Notes: generated from the sequence alone by a model not told the origin. DNA of 64,000 nt from JANOZM01 sp031429355 (GCA_031429355.1 JANOZM010000004.1:1-64000); one strand, 5' to 3'; positions 1 through 8,571 are shown, numbered from the stretch's first letter. Program-made: numbers and translations.

Positions 1-67
1 GTTTCGCTTAGCAACAAATGTTGATCTAATTTTGTTTGTTGCAACGAAAAATAGAGTGGAAACGGTT

Positions 68-940
68 ATGACGAATCGGCGAAAGTTTTACTTTTATTTA
101 ATAACGATAGCGATGTTCGCCCAGTTAGCGTTCGTCAGCCCAGCAATGGCGAAAAACTTGCCGCTAAATGCCGGTACTTACGAATGTTTCACGATCACCG
201 TAATGACGAGCCCATTGCCCCCAAGACAGCGAGACGATCCAGTTGTAGTTGCTCGGCGCGGTGCGCGGGTTCCAGGGCAAATCGATGTTCCTGATGTTAA
301 CGTACCGCAAATGTTGCTGGCTCCTGCAGCCTTTGGCAATGTCATCCTCGACGGGAACGGCACGTACCGAATGCCCACGATCGGACAGACTGGCAAATAT
401 GGCTTTAATGTAGCTACCGGACGCCCCACGTTTACGGGTGATCTTGGGGTAATGCTGAAAAATGAATATAACGGTAGCGGCACCAGCTTCCACATCGGGC
501 TTAAAGGACTTAATTTTGAATGCGGTTTATTGCGCCCGCGGGAGAATTTAGCCGCACCGGTAAAACCAACGGCGAAAGTAGCTGCCTTGGGCCCCGCGCT
601 GACTTCCGCAACCGCACTTGATTTAACGGGTCGCTTTGAAGGAACTTATATCTGTAGCCGAGGTGAAAATAAGTTGACCTTAGATACTTTAGCGAAAGAC
701 TCAGGAGAGCTTGTCGCTTTAATGACTTTCGGTGGTATCAACAATTTGCCGAAAGGCAGCTACACATTGGTGGGCAACTGGAACGGTGCCAAGTTCAGCC
801 TTAAAGGCAACGAATGGGTTAATCGGCCCGAGGGATATGTCATGGTTGACCTTGAAGGTGAATTGAGTGCGCGCGGCGTCTCTGGCAACTTGAATAATCC
901 GACATGTTCAAATTTCTCGGCAGTGCGTATCAAGCAATAG
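68..940 (+). CDS. Secreted protein with two similar halves, function unknown
   Basis: I do not recognise this family. The reading frame is open from 32, but the ATG at 68 is preferred because it puts a typical Sec signal peptide (basic MTNRRK, hydrophobic core, cleavage near SPAMA-K) directly at the N-terminus. The mature protein is about 260 residues without membrane segments. Two halves seem related: one begins GTYECFT soon after the signal peptide, the other begins GTYICSR near residue 205, and both end in a Cys-containing segment followed by R or N-rich sequence, so an internal duplication is likely. It was probably exported to the periplasm or surface. It converges on the crotonase gene with a 5-base gap. 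Function is not inferred. Confidence 0.7.
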   Translation: MTNRRKFYFYLITIAMFAQLAFVSPAMAKNLPLNAGTYECFTITVMTSPLPPRQRDDPVVVARRGARVPGQIDVPDVNVPQMLLAPAAFGNVILDGNGTYRMPTIGQTGKYGFNVATGRPTFTGDLGVMLKNEYNGSGTSFHIGLKGLNFECGLLRPRENLAAPVKPTAKVAALGPALTSATALDLTGRFEGTYICSRGENKLTLDTLAKDSGELVALMTFGGINNLPKGSYTLVGNWNGAKFSLKGNEWVNRPEGYVMVDLEGELSARGVSGNLNNPTCSNFSAVRIKQ

Positions 941-945
941 AGTAA

Positions 946-1653
946 TTAAGGCTTGGTAAACCTAGCAGCCCAATCTTCGATGTCTGTTTCAATAGCAACT
1001 CTTAGCCGGTCTAGCGTTTCTTTGCGCTGTCTGAGTTTAGTGGCGGCAAATGCTGGCATGTTCAAGCCCAGCAAATGATTCAAGCGCTTTTCCAACACAT
1101 CCGCTGCATCTTGCGCGTCCACAACTTCATCTAAGAAACCTGCTGCTAGCGCTTGCGCCTGCGAATATGGGTTCGCTGTGATCGCAGCCAAATTGAAATG
1201 AGCGGGAGATAGCCGTTGGCGGCAAGTTTCAATCGCAAAATGAGGCAGAGTTAATCCAATCTGCACCTCATTCACCTGTATTTTAGCGGCCGCCATTGTG
1301 CCAATACGCAGGTCCGTGCTTAGTAGGATAAACGCGCCCATCGCAATCGCATGGCCGGTACACAGCGCCACCACTGGGTAGGGAAATGAAAGCAATCTTT
1401 CGGTTAACTCTGCACCGGCTTTGAGCATTGTAAAAAGCTCTTGAGGATCGCGCTTGAAGGCTCCCAAATCGAATCCTCCGGAAAACATCCCTGCACGCCC
1501 TTCGATCACAACAACGGCTTTATCTTGCTCGGCCTTTGCCAACGCATCGAAAATCTCTTGCAGCATTCCAACGCTCATGGCGTTGGCTTTGCCGTCGTCT
1601 AACTTGATCGTGGCCACGCCTTTAGCAAATGAATAGGTTAGAGAATTATTCAA
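946..1653 (-). CDS. Enoyl-CoA hydratase/isomerase (crotonase) family protein
   Basis: Crotonase-fold protein of about 235 residues. Family signs are the early V-A-T-I-K-L-D-D-G-K-A-N-A-M-S stretch, the oxyanion-hole segment GMFSGGFDLGAF, and the second oxyanion region around GHAIAMGAFILLS. Members act on acyl-CoA thioesters as hydratases, isomerases or hydrolases; the specific substrate cannot be read here. The frame continues upstream to 1716, but a TTG at 1651-1653 lies just after AGGAAA at suitable spacing and gives the family-typical N-terminus MNNSLTYSF, so this start was chosen. It is short for a hydratase, which fits the single-domain, soluble members often used in minor acyl-CoA pathways. 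Confidence 0.8.
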   Translation of the reverse strand: MNNSLTYSFAKGVATIKLDDGKANAMSVGMLQEIFDALAKAEQDKAVVVIEGRAGMFSGGFDLGAFKRDPQELFTMLKAGAELTERLLSFPYPVVALCTGHAIAMGAFILLSTDLRIGTMAAAKIQVNEVQIGLTLPHFAIETCRQRLSPAHFNLAAITANPYSQAQALAAGFLDEVVDAQDAADVLEKRLNHLLGLNMPAFAATKLRQRKETLDRLRVAIETDIEDWAARFTKP

Positions 1654-1814
1654 AATATTTCCTAAGTTAATTAGAGGGTTGCGCTCATTTATACCTCGTT
1701 GACATGAGTCTATCAAACTCTATACATTCAACCAGATACGCTCGCCATGATCGCTACGATGACTCTCGTTGATCAATTGCGCCGTTTTCAGTCCGGTTCA
1801 AACAGTCAAAACAA

Positions 1815-2183
1815 TTATTTCGGAACAAACTGCACGGGATCATAAAAAAAAGTCTCTTGCGCAATTAATTCGCCTTCCCAACGTTGGTAAGCGAGTTCTT
1901 CAATGCGCGTGTGCTTTCCGTCAAGCCATTGAAACTCAAATATCCATCGAATCACAACGTGGTCGCCATTAGTAAAAACAGGTTCGACACAGGTCGATTG
2001 AAACGACTGTGTACGCTCTAAAATCGCACGCTCTCTAGCCGCCAAAAGAGCCCTACCGCGCCTTGGTACCGAATTGTTCTCCTGCATACTCGCCGAATCC
2101 GTATAAAACTCTTCAATTGCTTCGGCGTGTGCGCCTTCGACAACACGCGCAATAAACTGGTCAACTGTTTTTTTGGTGGGCAT
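1815..2183 (-). CDS. SnoaL-like / NTF2-fold protein
   Basis: Small (122-residue) alpha-beta cone protein of the SnoaL/NTF2-like superfamily. Signs: helical N-terminus TVDQFIARVVEGAHAEAIEEFY, a conserved G-R-x-x-L helix, then strands rich in aromatic residues (HVVIRWIFEFQW, ELAYQRWEG, ETFFYDPVQF). These proteins bind small hydrophobic ligands or act as isomerases/cyclases, but the substrate is unknown. The frame opens at a TTG at 2207; the internal ATG at 2183 gives the usual family N-terminus and was taken. It follows the AHSA1-type gene on the same strand with a 27-base gap, so it probably belongs to the TetR-headed transcription unit that starts near 4377. Confidence 0.7.
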   Translation of the reverse strand: MPTKKTVDQFIARVVEGAHAEAIEEFYTDSASMQENNSVPRRGRALLAARERAILERTQSFQSTCVEPVFTNGDHVVIRWIFEFQWLDGKHTRIEELAYQRWEGELIAQETFFYDPVQFVPK

Positions 2184-2210
2184 GAGACTGAACTTTCGGT
2201 TTATCAATGC

Positions 2211-2657
2211 TTACCCAGGAACATTTGGTTCAACTAGTTTAGCCAAGTGCGCAAGCGACTCTTGCCAACCCAAATAACAACTTTCTACTGGAATCATCGT
2301 GGGAATTCCGCTTTGCGTAAAGTGCACTTCAGTTCCACAAGACACCTCTTTAATAGTGACACGTGTGGTCATTTCACCGGGCAAATTCGGATCATCAAAT
2401 CGTGCTGTGTAGGCGATGACTTCATTGGGCTTTAGTTCAAGATATCGTCCACCGAAAAAAATTTCATTTCCCGAAGTAAAATTAGTGAACGAAGCCCGCC
2501 ATTCACCACCAACTTTTAAATCCATCTTTTCAACATGGCCCACAAACGCGTTGGGTGGTAACCATCGTGCGAAGGCGCGCGGCTGGGTAAAGGCACGATA
2601 GATTTTTTCAGGTGTTGTTGTAAAAACGCGATGCAGTTGCACGGTGTTCGTTGTCAT
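2211..2657 (-). CDS. SRPBCC family protein, AHSA1-like
   Basis: START/Bet v1-like (SRPBCC) protein of the AHSA1 (activator of Hsp90 ATPase homologue) branch, about 148 residues. The family pattern is clear: TPEKIYRAFTQPRAFARWLPP near the start, GGEWRASF, a strand with GGRYLELKPNEVIAYTARF, and a C-terminal helix GWQESLAHLAKLVE. Such proteins have a deep hydrophobic cavity; bacterial members are mostly uncharacterised. The ATG at 2657 is preceded by AAGGA at good spacing, which rules out the longer frame from 2744. It lies downstream of another AHSA1-like gene with a VOC gene remnant between them. Confidence 0.8.
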   Translation of the reverse strand: MTTNTVQLHRVFTTTPEKIYRAFTQPRAFARWLPPNAFVGHVEKMDLKVGGEWRASFTNFTSGNEIFFGGRYLELKPNEVIAYTARFDDPNLPGEMTTRVTIKEVSCGTEVHFTQSGIPTMIPVESCYLGWQESLAHLAKLVEPNVPG

Positions 2658-2706
2658 GGTTAATCCTTTTTTATTGACACGAAGCATTGCCTTGTAAGTG
2701 CGAAAA

Positions 2707-2880
2707 TTAACCACGCATCGCTGCTTGAATTGCAGCAACGTCAATCTTCCGCATTGTCATCATTGCCTTGAACGCGCGCTGCGCCACAGCAGAGTCCGAA
2801 TGCGTGATCGCCTCCATGAGCACACGTGGCGTAATTTGCCACGACAAGCCCCAGCGATCTTTGCACCAACCGCATGGGCA
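2707..2880 (-). pseudogene. C-terminal remnant of a PhnB-like VOC family gene
   Basis: Between the two SRPBCC genes the minus strand encodes about 57 residues containing CGWCKDRWGLSWQITPRVL and then ending at a stop at 2707. This is the C-terminal signature of PhnB/3-demethylubiquinone-methyltransferase-like glyoxalase-fold proteins. There is no start or N-terminal domain: upstream sequence runs straight into the tandem stop codons of the gene at 2886. I infer that a deletion removed the front two thirds of a VOC gene that once sat within this operon. Confidence 0.7.
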
Positions 2881-2885
2881 AACTA

Positions 2886-3287
2886 CTAACCATGTACATA
2901 CTTGGCGAAGTTATTCAAAATTGCCTGCCAACCGAAGCGTTGTTGTTCATCGGGATGCGTGGGTTCGGTATCAAAAGTTACATTCACCGTAACGCCGTTG
3001 GGCGTCTCGTTGAATTGAACTTGCGCAGCGCGTTCACCCATCGTGTACTCGATTAACTGATGCTGTACAACTTTGGTGTAAGTGCCCAAAAAATCGAAGC
3101 CAATGCTTCCGTCTTTCGCTTCCATGCGGGACGAGAATGTACCGCCTTCACGCAAGTCAACGGCGGCGGCTGTTGTATGCCAATCTTCTGAGGCTGAGTT
3201 CCATTGCTTAATGTCCTCAGGTGTAGTGTATGCAGTCCACACGGTATCGATTGGCGCATTAACGAGGGTTTGAACTGTAATTTTCAT
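2886..3287 (-). CDS. SRPBCC family protein, AHSA1-like
   Basis: A second AHSA1-branch SRPBCC protein, 133 residues. Motifs: VNAPIDTVWTAYTTPEDIKQW at the N-terminus, a GGTFSSRMEAKDGS turn, GTYTKVV strand, and the closing helix GWQAILNNFAKYV. Role is unknown; the cavity fold suggests binding of a small hydrophobic compound. The ATG at 3287 has AAAGGA upstream. It is the first gene after the TetR-DUF1428 regulator (104-base gap) on the same strand, and two stops in tandem end it where the VOC remnant begins. Confidence 0.8.
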   Translation of the reverse strand: MKITVQTLVNAPIDTVWTAYTTPEDIKQWNSASEDWHTTAAAVDLREGGTFSSRMEAKDGSIGFDFLGTYTKVVQHQLIEYTMGERAAQVQFNETPNGVTVNVTFDTEPTHPDEQQRFGWQAILNNFAKYVHG

Positions 3288-3390
3288 TGGACCGTCCTTT
3301 AGATAAAAACTTAAATTAAAATTGAAATGATGCGACTCTTGACACCCTTATTGTTCAACCGCTTCGCTTAACGTTCTCTTGCTTGAATTG

Positions 3391-4377
3391 TTACCCCTCC
3401 ACAATCGTTTCAAAACCACCACGTAAGGCGCGTTTGAAGTCGTAAGGCATTCGATTTGTCGCTGGGCTCATACGCGAATCGCGCATCATTAGTGGCCAAG
3501 CAGCGTCACGCACTGCGCGGGATGGCCATTCGATCCAAGAAAACACAATGGACTCATCGGCTTCGAGTTGCACTGCGTGTGCATACGAGTTAACACGACC
3601 GGCACTAGGTAAGTCGTCAGCCCAACAATCTACAACGCGCAGTGCTCCATATTCTTTGTACATTGGGATACTTTGTTTCACATACGCGATGAAGGCAGCT
3701 TTATTCGTTTGAGGAACGACCATCACATAACCGTCGATATATGTAGAGCTAAGCTGCCGGTTAACTTGCGTCACCTCCTTAACTGGAAGCAATGTTTGGA
3801 TGTAGTTTCGTAAGTGGGCAATGCACTGCTTAGCGATGGCAATATCACCTTGTGATTTTGCAATAACGAAAGCACCTTGTAACGCTGATTGAGTGTAAAG
3901 GGTGAGACTCTCGGCGGTCCAATCGGCTTCTGGCGCATACATTGCCTTTGCTTGCTCAATCATGGGCACCAGCGTTTTCGCGTGACTCTCGATCCCCTCG
4001 CGACAAGCGATTCGAATGGCAGGGTGGCTGTCATATGTTTCTTGCACCATTGTGCCAAGCAAGCAGGTTACTTCGGCCAAGGCCCCTTGAGCAATGGCAC
4101 TGCGAAAATCAATATAGGCCAAGATTCGATCTCGGGGGTCTTGCACCAATTGGTAGGGCGCCGATTCAAAGAGCGCACCCGTGATTAGGCTCCAATGAGC
4201 AGTCGCCGCGACGGCCAATTCTTCTTTGCTTTTGAAGTGATGAAAAAAGCTGCCTTTACCAACCCCACTGGCCGCACAAATATCATCGATCGTCGTGGCG
4301 CTATATCCTTTGCTACGAATAACGTTGAGTGTTGCGTCGAGCAACTTCGTGCGAGTCGGGTGGGTGTGAGTTTGCAT
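3391..4377 (-). CDS. TetR-type repressor fused to a DUF1428 domain
   Basis: A 328-residue fusion. Residues 8-56 form a TetR DNA-binding domain (TKLLDATLNVIRSKGYSATT, then the recognition helix region GVGKGSFFHHFKSKEEL). Residues about 60-205 are a TetR ligand-binding/dimerisation domain with an AcrR-like C-terminal region. From residue 213 (YIDGYVMVVPQTN) to the end the sequence matches DUF1428 (YbaA-like, dimeric alpha/beta barrel): conserved YGALRVVDCWADD, FSWIEWPSR and a closing MPYDFKRALRGGFE. DUF1428 proteins are normally separate genes of about 117 residues, close to the length appended here. The start ATG at 4377 lies just downstream of paired palindromes, suggesting autoregulation together with the downstream AHSA1-like genes. 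The frame is uninterrupted. Confidence 0.85.
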   Translation of the reverse strand: MQTHTHPTRTKLLDATLNVIRSKGYSATTIDDICAASGVGKGSFFHHFKSKEELAVAATAHWSLITGALFESAPYQLVQDPRDRILAYIDFRSAIAQGALAEVTCLLGTMVQETYDSHPAIRIACREGIESHAKTLVPMIEQAKAMYAPEADWTAESLTLYTQSALQGAFVIAKSQGDIAIAKQCIAHLRNYIQTLLPVKEVTQVNRQLSSTYIDGYVMVVPQTNKAAFIAYVKQSIPMYKEYGALRVVDCWADDLPSAGRVNSYAHAVQLEADESIVFSWIEWPSRAVRDAAWPLMMRDSRMSPATNRMPYDFKRALRGGFETIVEG

Positions 4378-4397
4378 ATGACCTGTAAAAGATAAAA

Positions 4398-4434
4398 ACC
4401 AACTAGTTGGTAGGTATTGTACCGATTAGTTGGT
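4398..4434. promoter_or_regulatory. Paired TetR operator sites with -10 element between
   Basis: ACCAACTAGTTGGT at 4398-4411 is a perfect 14-base palindrome, and ACCGATTAGTTGGT at 4421-4434 is an imperfect second copy, 23 bases centre to centre. On the minus strand a TACAAT hexamer (4417-4422) lies between them, so a bound repressor would cover the promoter of the TetR-DUF1428 gene. Assignment to this regulator is by position. Confidence 0.7.
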
Positions 4435-4628
4435 TTAATGTAATTAATTTATAGCGATTGGTTCTTAAGGACTACGCCCTGAGTGATTACATTACCCACA
4501 CAGCGCTGGCAAACGACCGCGTCAAGAATAACGGGGCGAAGGCAGGTGTAGGTGAATACCCGTTCTAACAAATTAGCCCAAACCCAAGCATATCGGGCGG
4601 CCAAGTTCGGGTGGTTCTTAGCAGTGAG

Positions 4629-5543
4629 TCAACATTGTGGTAACTCTGTCCACCAATGATCGCCGATTTGTTTTCCAAGCCACTCTACAAAACCGCTCAC
4701 TTTGGCTGGTACTAATCGTGGTGACGGATAGACAGCATGGATCTCTTGTTTTGGTAGCGCCCAATCGCTAAGCACAACAACCAGTTCGCCACGTTTGACT
4801 GCTTCATAGACGACGTAAGTAGGCAGTGCAGCGATGCCGAGGCCCGCGCAGGCGGCGGACATTAATGCCGATTTGTTATTGGATCGCATCGGTCCCTTTA
4901 CTTGTACCGTCAGCTCTTCGCCCGCCGTGCCCAGAAAATGCCAACGCGAATCGTGTTGTACCGAGCTAATAACCAACGCATCGTGCGACTGTAAGTTGAT
5001 TGGCGTCACTGGTGTACCACGTCGCGCCAAGTAATCAGGTGAAGCGACGACAGACCAAGGGTTAGTACCCAATAGCCGAGCGCCTAAACCAGAATTGGCC
5101 AAACGTCCCATACGGATGGCGACATCAATACCGTGAGCCACCATATCGACGACATGGTCGTCAAACAATAGCTCAATGTGCACTTTGGGATTGGTTTGAA
5201 GAAAGCGCAAAACTAAGGGTGCAAGCACGCGTCGCCCAAAATCCATGGTCGTACTAATGCGCAAGCTGCCTTGAACCTCTGATTGCATGAGTGAAGCAAC
5301 ACTCTCGGCTTCTTCTACATGCAGCGCGATCAGTCTGCACTTGTCGTAAAACAGGATGCCCACTTCGGTAGGCGTTACGCCGTGTGTGCTGCGATACAAC
5401 AGGCGTGAACCCAGCTGTTTTTCAAGCTGAGCAATCAGTTTGGTGGCTGAGGGCTGCCCGATACCAACATCGGAGGCTGCTTTGCTAAAGGAGCCCAAAT
5501 CGACCACACGCACAAAAAGCTTCATCGCTTGCAAACTAGTCAT
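4629..5543 (-). CDS. LysR family transcriptional regulator
   Basis: Standard 304-residue LysR regulator. The winged helix-turn-helix is at residues 1-60 (AMKLFVRVVDLGSFSKAASD, then IGQPSATKLIAQLEKQLGSRLLYR), and the effector-binding domain starts near residue 88 (GSLRISTTMDFGRRVLAP). The first 60 residues and the sequence around MGRLANSGLGARLLG are closest to the CrgA/YafC-type branch. It is divergent from the Bug receptor operon, with 127 bases between the two starts and an inverted repeat in that gap, so it probably controls uptake and use of the compound bound by the receptor. The inducer is unknown. Confidence 0.9.
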   Translation of the reverse strand: MTSLQAMKLFVRVVDLGSFSKAASDVGIGQPSATKLIAQLEKQLGSRLLYRSTHGVTPTEVGILFYDKCRLIALHVEEAESVASLMQSEVQGSLRISTTMDFGRRVLAPLVLRFLQTNPKVHIELLFDDHVVDMVAHGIDVAIRMGRLANSGLGARLLGTNPWSVVASPDYLARRGTPVTPINLQSHDALVISSVQHDSRWHFLGTAGEELTVQVKGPMRSNNKSALMSAACAGLGIAALPTYVVYEAVKRGELVVVLSDWALPKQEIHAVYPSPRLVPAKVSGFVEWLGKQIGDHWWTELPQC

Positions 5544-5588
5544 GGGTTGAGTAGATCATGAGACCTAGGGAAAGGCAATATTCATTTA

Positions 5589-5607
5589 TGGAATAAAGAA
5601 AATTCCA
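5589..5607. promoter_or_regulatory. Candidate LysR binding site
   Basis: TGGAAT and ATTCCA form an inverted repeat separated by seven bases, fitting the T-to-A interrupted palindrome bound by LysR proteins. It lies in the divergent spacer between the LysR gene and the Bug receptor gene. Confidence 0.5.
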
Positions 5608-5670
5608 GACTAACTACTTCCGCGAACGATCGACCTTGCGCATGATCCTCTACACATTGAGGAGAACCAC

Positions 5671-6660
5671 ATGCACCAATTGCGTATTAGCTTTTTGAAA
5701 TCGAGCTTATTGGCCTTGAGCTTTTTTTTCACGGCGTTGCCCAGCTTCGCTCTTGCCCAAGCCTACCCAAACAAACCTATTCGTTTGATCGTACCTTTTG
5801 CGCCGGGAGGCACGACGGATCTCTTAGCGCGGGTCATTTCGGTCAAGATGGGCGCAGCACTGGGTCAAAACGTAATTGTTGAAAACAAGGCCGGAGCCGG
5901 TGGCGCTCTTGGAGCAACCGATGTGGCCAGATCCACGCCTGATGGTTACACGCTACTGATGTCATCGGTCTCAACGATGGCAACTAACCCTGCTATCAAC
6001 CCCAAAACACCCTATGACCCTAATGCAGATTTCGTGCACATCATTAACGTAGCAGCAACTCCCAATGTGATTGCAGTGCATCCTTCTTTTCCTGCCAAAG
6101 ACTACAAAAGCTTTGCTGATCTACTTCGTAAAAATCCCGGCAAATACAACTACGCTTCGGCCGGCTCGGGTTCAATAGGCCATTTGCTGGCCGAAATTTA
6201 TAAGAGCGAAGCCAAAGTATTTGTTACGCATATTCCCTATCGCGGTTCTGGCCCTGCTTTGAACGATGTCGTTGCAGGACAATTGTCGATGGTCGTTGAC
6301 AACCTGCCCACTTCGCTACCCTTTATTGTAGATAAACGCTTAGTTCCTATCGTCGTTGCGGCACCTAAACGTTTGGCTCAATTGCCCAATGTTCCAACTT
6401 TTAGTGAAGTCGGTTTACCTGCGGTCAATCGTATGTCGTTTTTAGGTGTGTCGGCCCCAAAAGGTACGCCCAAAGATTTGGTCGATAAATTGAATAGCGC
6501 GGTGAAGGCGGCACTTGCGGACCCATCAGTAAAAGAGCGCATTGAGGCTACGGGCGCCATCGTTGTTGGTAATTCTTCCGTGGAGTATCAAAAACAAGTC
6601 AAAGACGAGTTTGAAATCTATACACGCGCTGTCAAAGAACAAGGACTCAAGCTCGACTAG
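5671..6660 (+). CDS. Bug/TctC-family periplasmic solute-binding receptor
   Basis: 329-residue tripartite tricarboxylate transporter receptor of the Bug family. A signal peptide ends near FALAQA-YP; the mature start YPNKPIRLIVPFAPGGTTDLLAR is the family hallmark (the loop that contacts a carboxylate of the ligand). Other family segments are VENKAGAGGALGA, PDGYTLL and AAPKRLAQLPNVPTFSEVG. It works in the periplasm, normally with TctA/TctB membrane partners; none is in this window, so it is an orphan receptor, as most Bug proteins are. AGGAG precedes the ATG. The next two genes handle hydroxypyruvate/tartronate semialdehyde, suggesting a hydroxy-acid ligand, but this is inference. Confidence 0.93.
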   Translation: MHQLRISFLKSSLLALSFFFTALPSFALAQAYPNKPIRLIVPFAPGGTTDLLARVISVKMGAALGQNVIVENKAGAGGALGATDVARSTPDGYTLLMSSVSTMATNPAINPKTPYDPNADFVHIINVAATPNVIAVHPSFPAKDYKSFADLLRKNPGKYNYASAGSGSIGHLLAEIYKSEAKVFVTHIPYRGSGPALNDVVAGQLSMVVDNLPTSLPFIVDKRLVPIVVAAPKRLAQLPNVPTFSEVGLPAVNRMSFLGVSAPKGTPKDLVDKLNSAVKAALADPSVKERIEATGAIVVGNSSVEYQKQVKDEFEIYTRAVKEQGLKLD

Positions 6661-6698
6661 AACGCGATTGAACATCTCACCAACCTCTTAAAAGTCTC

Positions 6699-7478
6699 AT
6701 GCCAAATTTCGCCGCAAACTTAACCATGCTGTTCACCGAACTGCCGTTCTTAGAGCGGTTCGCAGCTGCAGCCGCTGCTAATTTTAAAGCGGTTGAATTT
6801 TTGTTTCCGTACGCTTACTCGGTAGAGGATCTTCAACAACGCATTAGTGCCAATGACCTCAAGCTAGTTCTTCACAACCTGCCCGCTGGTAACTGGGAAG
6901 CGGGAGAGCGCGGTATTGCTTGCTTGCCCGATCGCGTCAAAGAATTTCGGATCGGCGTTGACACCGCTATTCGTTATGCCAAAGGATTAGGGGTAAAGCA
7001 GCTCAATTGTTTGGCTGGAATAACGCCGACAGGTATCGACGGCGAAGTGCTGCGGCAAACGTTAATTAGTAACCTGCGTTATGCAAGTGCTGAACTCCGC
7101 ACTGCGGGATTGAGACTGTTAATCGAACCCATCAATACCTACGACATTCCGGGCTTTTACTTAAATAGAACGCAGCAAGCGCTGGCGATTTTAGATGAGG
7201 TAGGCGCTGACAATGCCTTCTTGCAATATGACATTTACCACGCCCAACGTATGGAAGGCGAACTGGCAGCAACGATCATCAAATATCTGCCCCGTATCGG
7301 TCATATTCAAATTGCTGATAATCCCGGTCGTCACGAGCCGGGTTCGGGAGAAATTAATTACGCTTGGTTGCTTAATGAGCTCGATGCGATTGGCTACCAA
7401 GGTTGGATCGGTTGCGAATACAAACCCGCTACATCGACCATAGCTGGCCTTGGCTGGCTCGATCAGCTGGCACGATAA
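6699..7478 (+). CDS. Hydroxypyruvate isomerase / OtnI-type sugar isomerase family
   Basis: 259-residue TIM-barrel isomerase of the hydroxypyruvate isomerase (Hyi) / 2-oxo-tetronate isomerase (OtnI) group. Seen: MPNFAANLTMLFTELPFLER at the N-terminus, EFLFPY, HNLPAGNWEAGERGIACLP, LLIEPIN with a metal-ligand Glu, QYDIYHAQRMEGEL, GHIQIADNPGRHEPGSGEINY and a terminal GCEYKP. These give the metal site (Glu, Asp, His, Glu). Hyi converts hydroxypyruvate to tartronate semialdehyde; OtnI acts on four-carbon analogues, and sequence alone does not decide between them. It lies between the Bug receptor and the reductase in the same direction, which supports one operon. Confidence 0.88.
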   Translation: MPNFAANLTMLFTELPFLERFAAAAAANFKAVEFLFPYAYSVEDLQQRISANDLKLVLHNLPAGNWEAGERGIACLPDRVKEFRIGVDTAIRYAKGLGVKQLNCLAGITPTGIDGEVLRQTLISNLRYASAELRTAGLRLLIEPINTYDIPGFYLNRTQQALAILDEVGADNAFLQYDIYHAQRMEGELAATIIKYLPRIGHIQIADNPGRHEPGSGEINYAWLLNELDAIGYQGWIGCEYKPATSTIAGLGWLDQLAR

Positions 7479-7548
7479 AACGCAAACCAGCATTCATTCA
7501 ATTGCGCGTTGGCATTTGCGTGCATTGCAATCTATTTTAAAGAAACTT

Positions 7549-8448
7549 ATGACAGCTCAACCACAAAAAATCGGATTCATCGGACTTGGCACAATGGGTA
7601 AGCCTATGGCCGAACATTTGCTTCGAGCGGGACATCAATTGTTTGTTCAACAGACCAGTAAGGCGTCGGCTCACTTTGCTGAATTGTCGGCTCATTTATG
7701 TGCCGACCCAAGCAGCATCGCCGAACAATCGGACATTATTTTCATCATGGTTCCAGATACCCCGCAGGTTGAGCAAGTGCTTTTTTCACCAGAAGGTTTA
7801 GCCGCGGGACTCACAAAAGGAAAGGTGGTTGTAGACCTTAGCTCGATCTCACCAATTGCCACAAAAGAGTTTGCAAAAAGAATAAACAATTTAGGTTGCG
7901 ATTACCTTGATGCACCCGTGTCAGGTGGGCAGGTAGGCGCGAAGAACGCAACATTATCAATAATGGTCGGAGGCGCTGAAGCGGTGTTTGCCAAAGTAAA
8001 ACCCCTGTTTGAACTGATGGGCAAAAATATCACTTTGGTAGGCGGCAATGGCGATGGTCAAACTGCCAAAGTGGCCAACCAAATCATAGTGGCGCTAAAT
8101 ATTGAAGCAGTCGCTGAGGCGTTGTTGTTTGCTGCAAAGGCCGGGGCTGACCCGGCACGTGTACGCCAAGCGTTGATGGGTGGCTTTGCCTCGTCCAAAG
8201 TTCTAGAAGTACATGGGGAACGCATGATCAACCGTACTTTCGATCCTGGTTTTCGTATCGAGCTGCATCAAAAAGATTTGAATCTTGCGCTCTCCACCGC
8301 ACGCACTCTGGGACTCTCGTTACCCAACACAGCAACGGCTCAAGAGTTATTCAATGCGTGCGCCGCGCGTGGCGGAAAAGCGGAGGATCACTCGGCAATG
8401 GTGCGTGCATTGGAGCAATTGGCTAATTTTGAAATTGGGCAGACTTAG
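7549..8448 (+). CDS. 2-hydroxy-3-oxopropionate (tartronate semialdehyde) reductase family
   Basis: About 299 residues, beta-hydroxyacid dehydrogenase family. The NAD(P)-binding fold is at residues 6-20 (KIGFIGLGTMGKPMAEHLL); the substrate segment DAPVSGGQVGAKNATLSIMVGG and the catalytic Lys region GDGQTAKVANQIIVALNIEAVAEAL are intact. GlxR/GarR enzymes reduce tartronate semialdehyde to D-glycerate; LtnD relatives oxidise four-carbon acids. The frame opens at 7450 inside the isomerase gene, but ATG at 7549 gives the correct N-terminus. Paired with the preceding isomerase it would take hydroxypyruvate to glycerate. Confidence 0.88.
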   Translation: MTAQPQKIGFIGLGTMGKPMAEHLLRAGHQLFVQQTSKASAHFAELSAHLCADPSSIAEQSDIIFIMVPDTPQVEQVLFSPEGLAAGLTKGKVVVDLSSISPIATKEFAKRINNLGCDYLDAPVSGGQVGAKNATLSIMVGGAEAVFAKVKPLFELMGKNITLVGGNGDGQTAKVANQIIVALNIEAVAEALLFAAKAGADPARVRQALMGGFASSKVLEVHGERMINRTFDPGFRIELHQKDLNLALSTARTLGLSLPNTATAQELFNACAARGGKAEDHSAMVRALEQLANFEIGQT

Positions 8449-8571
8449 GTTTATAACCCTAGGACTAACCTTTATTAGAGTAGAGGTTAAACGACCATAG
8501 CCAATTGCTGTTTAGCATTGATTCCGCCAAAGGCTTGCTGGCTACTTATTTGTTAGTGGGTTGAGTTCGCG

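Noticed and set aside
8466..8488. AACCT...AGGTT hairpin after the reductase gene as a terminator
   Set aside because: The stem is five bases, the loop long, and no T run follows.
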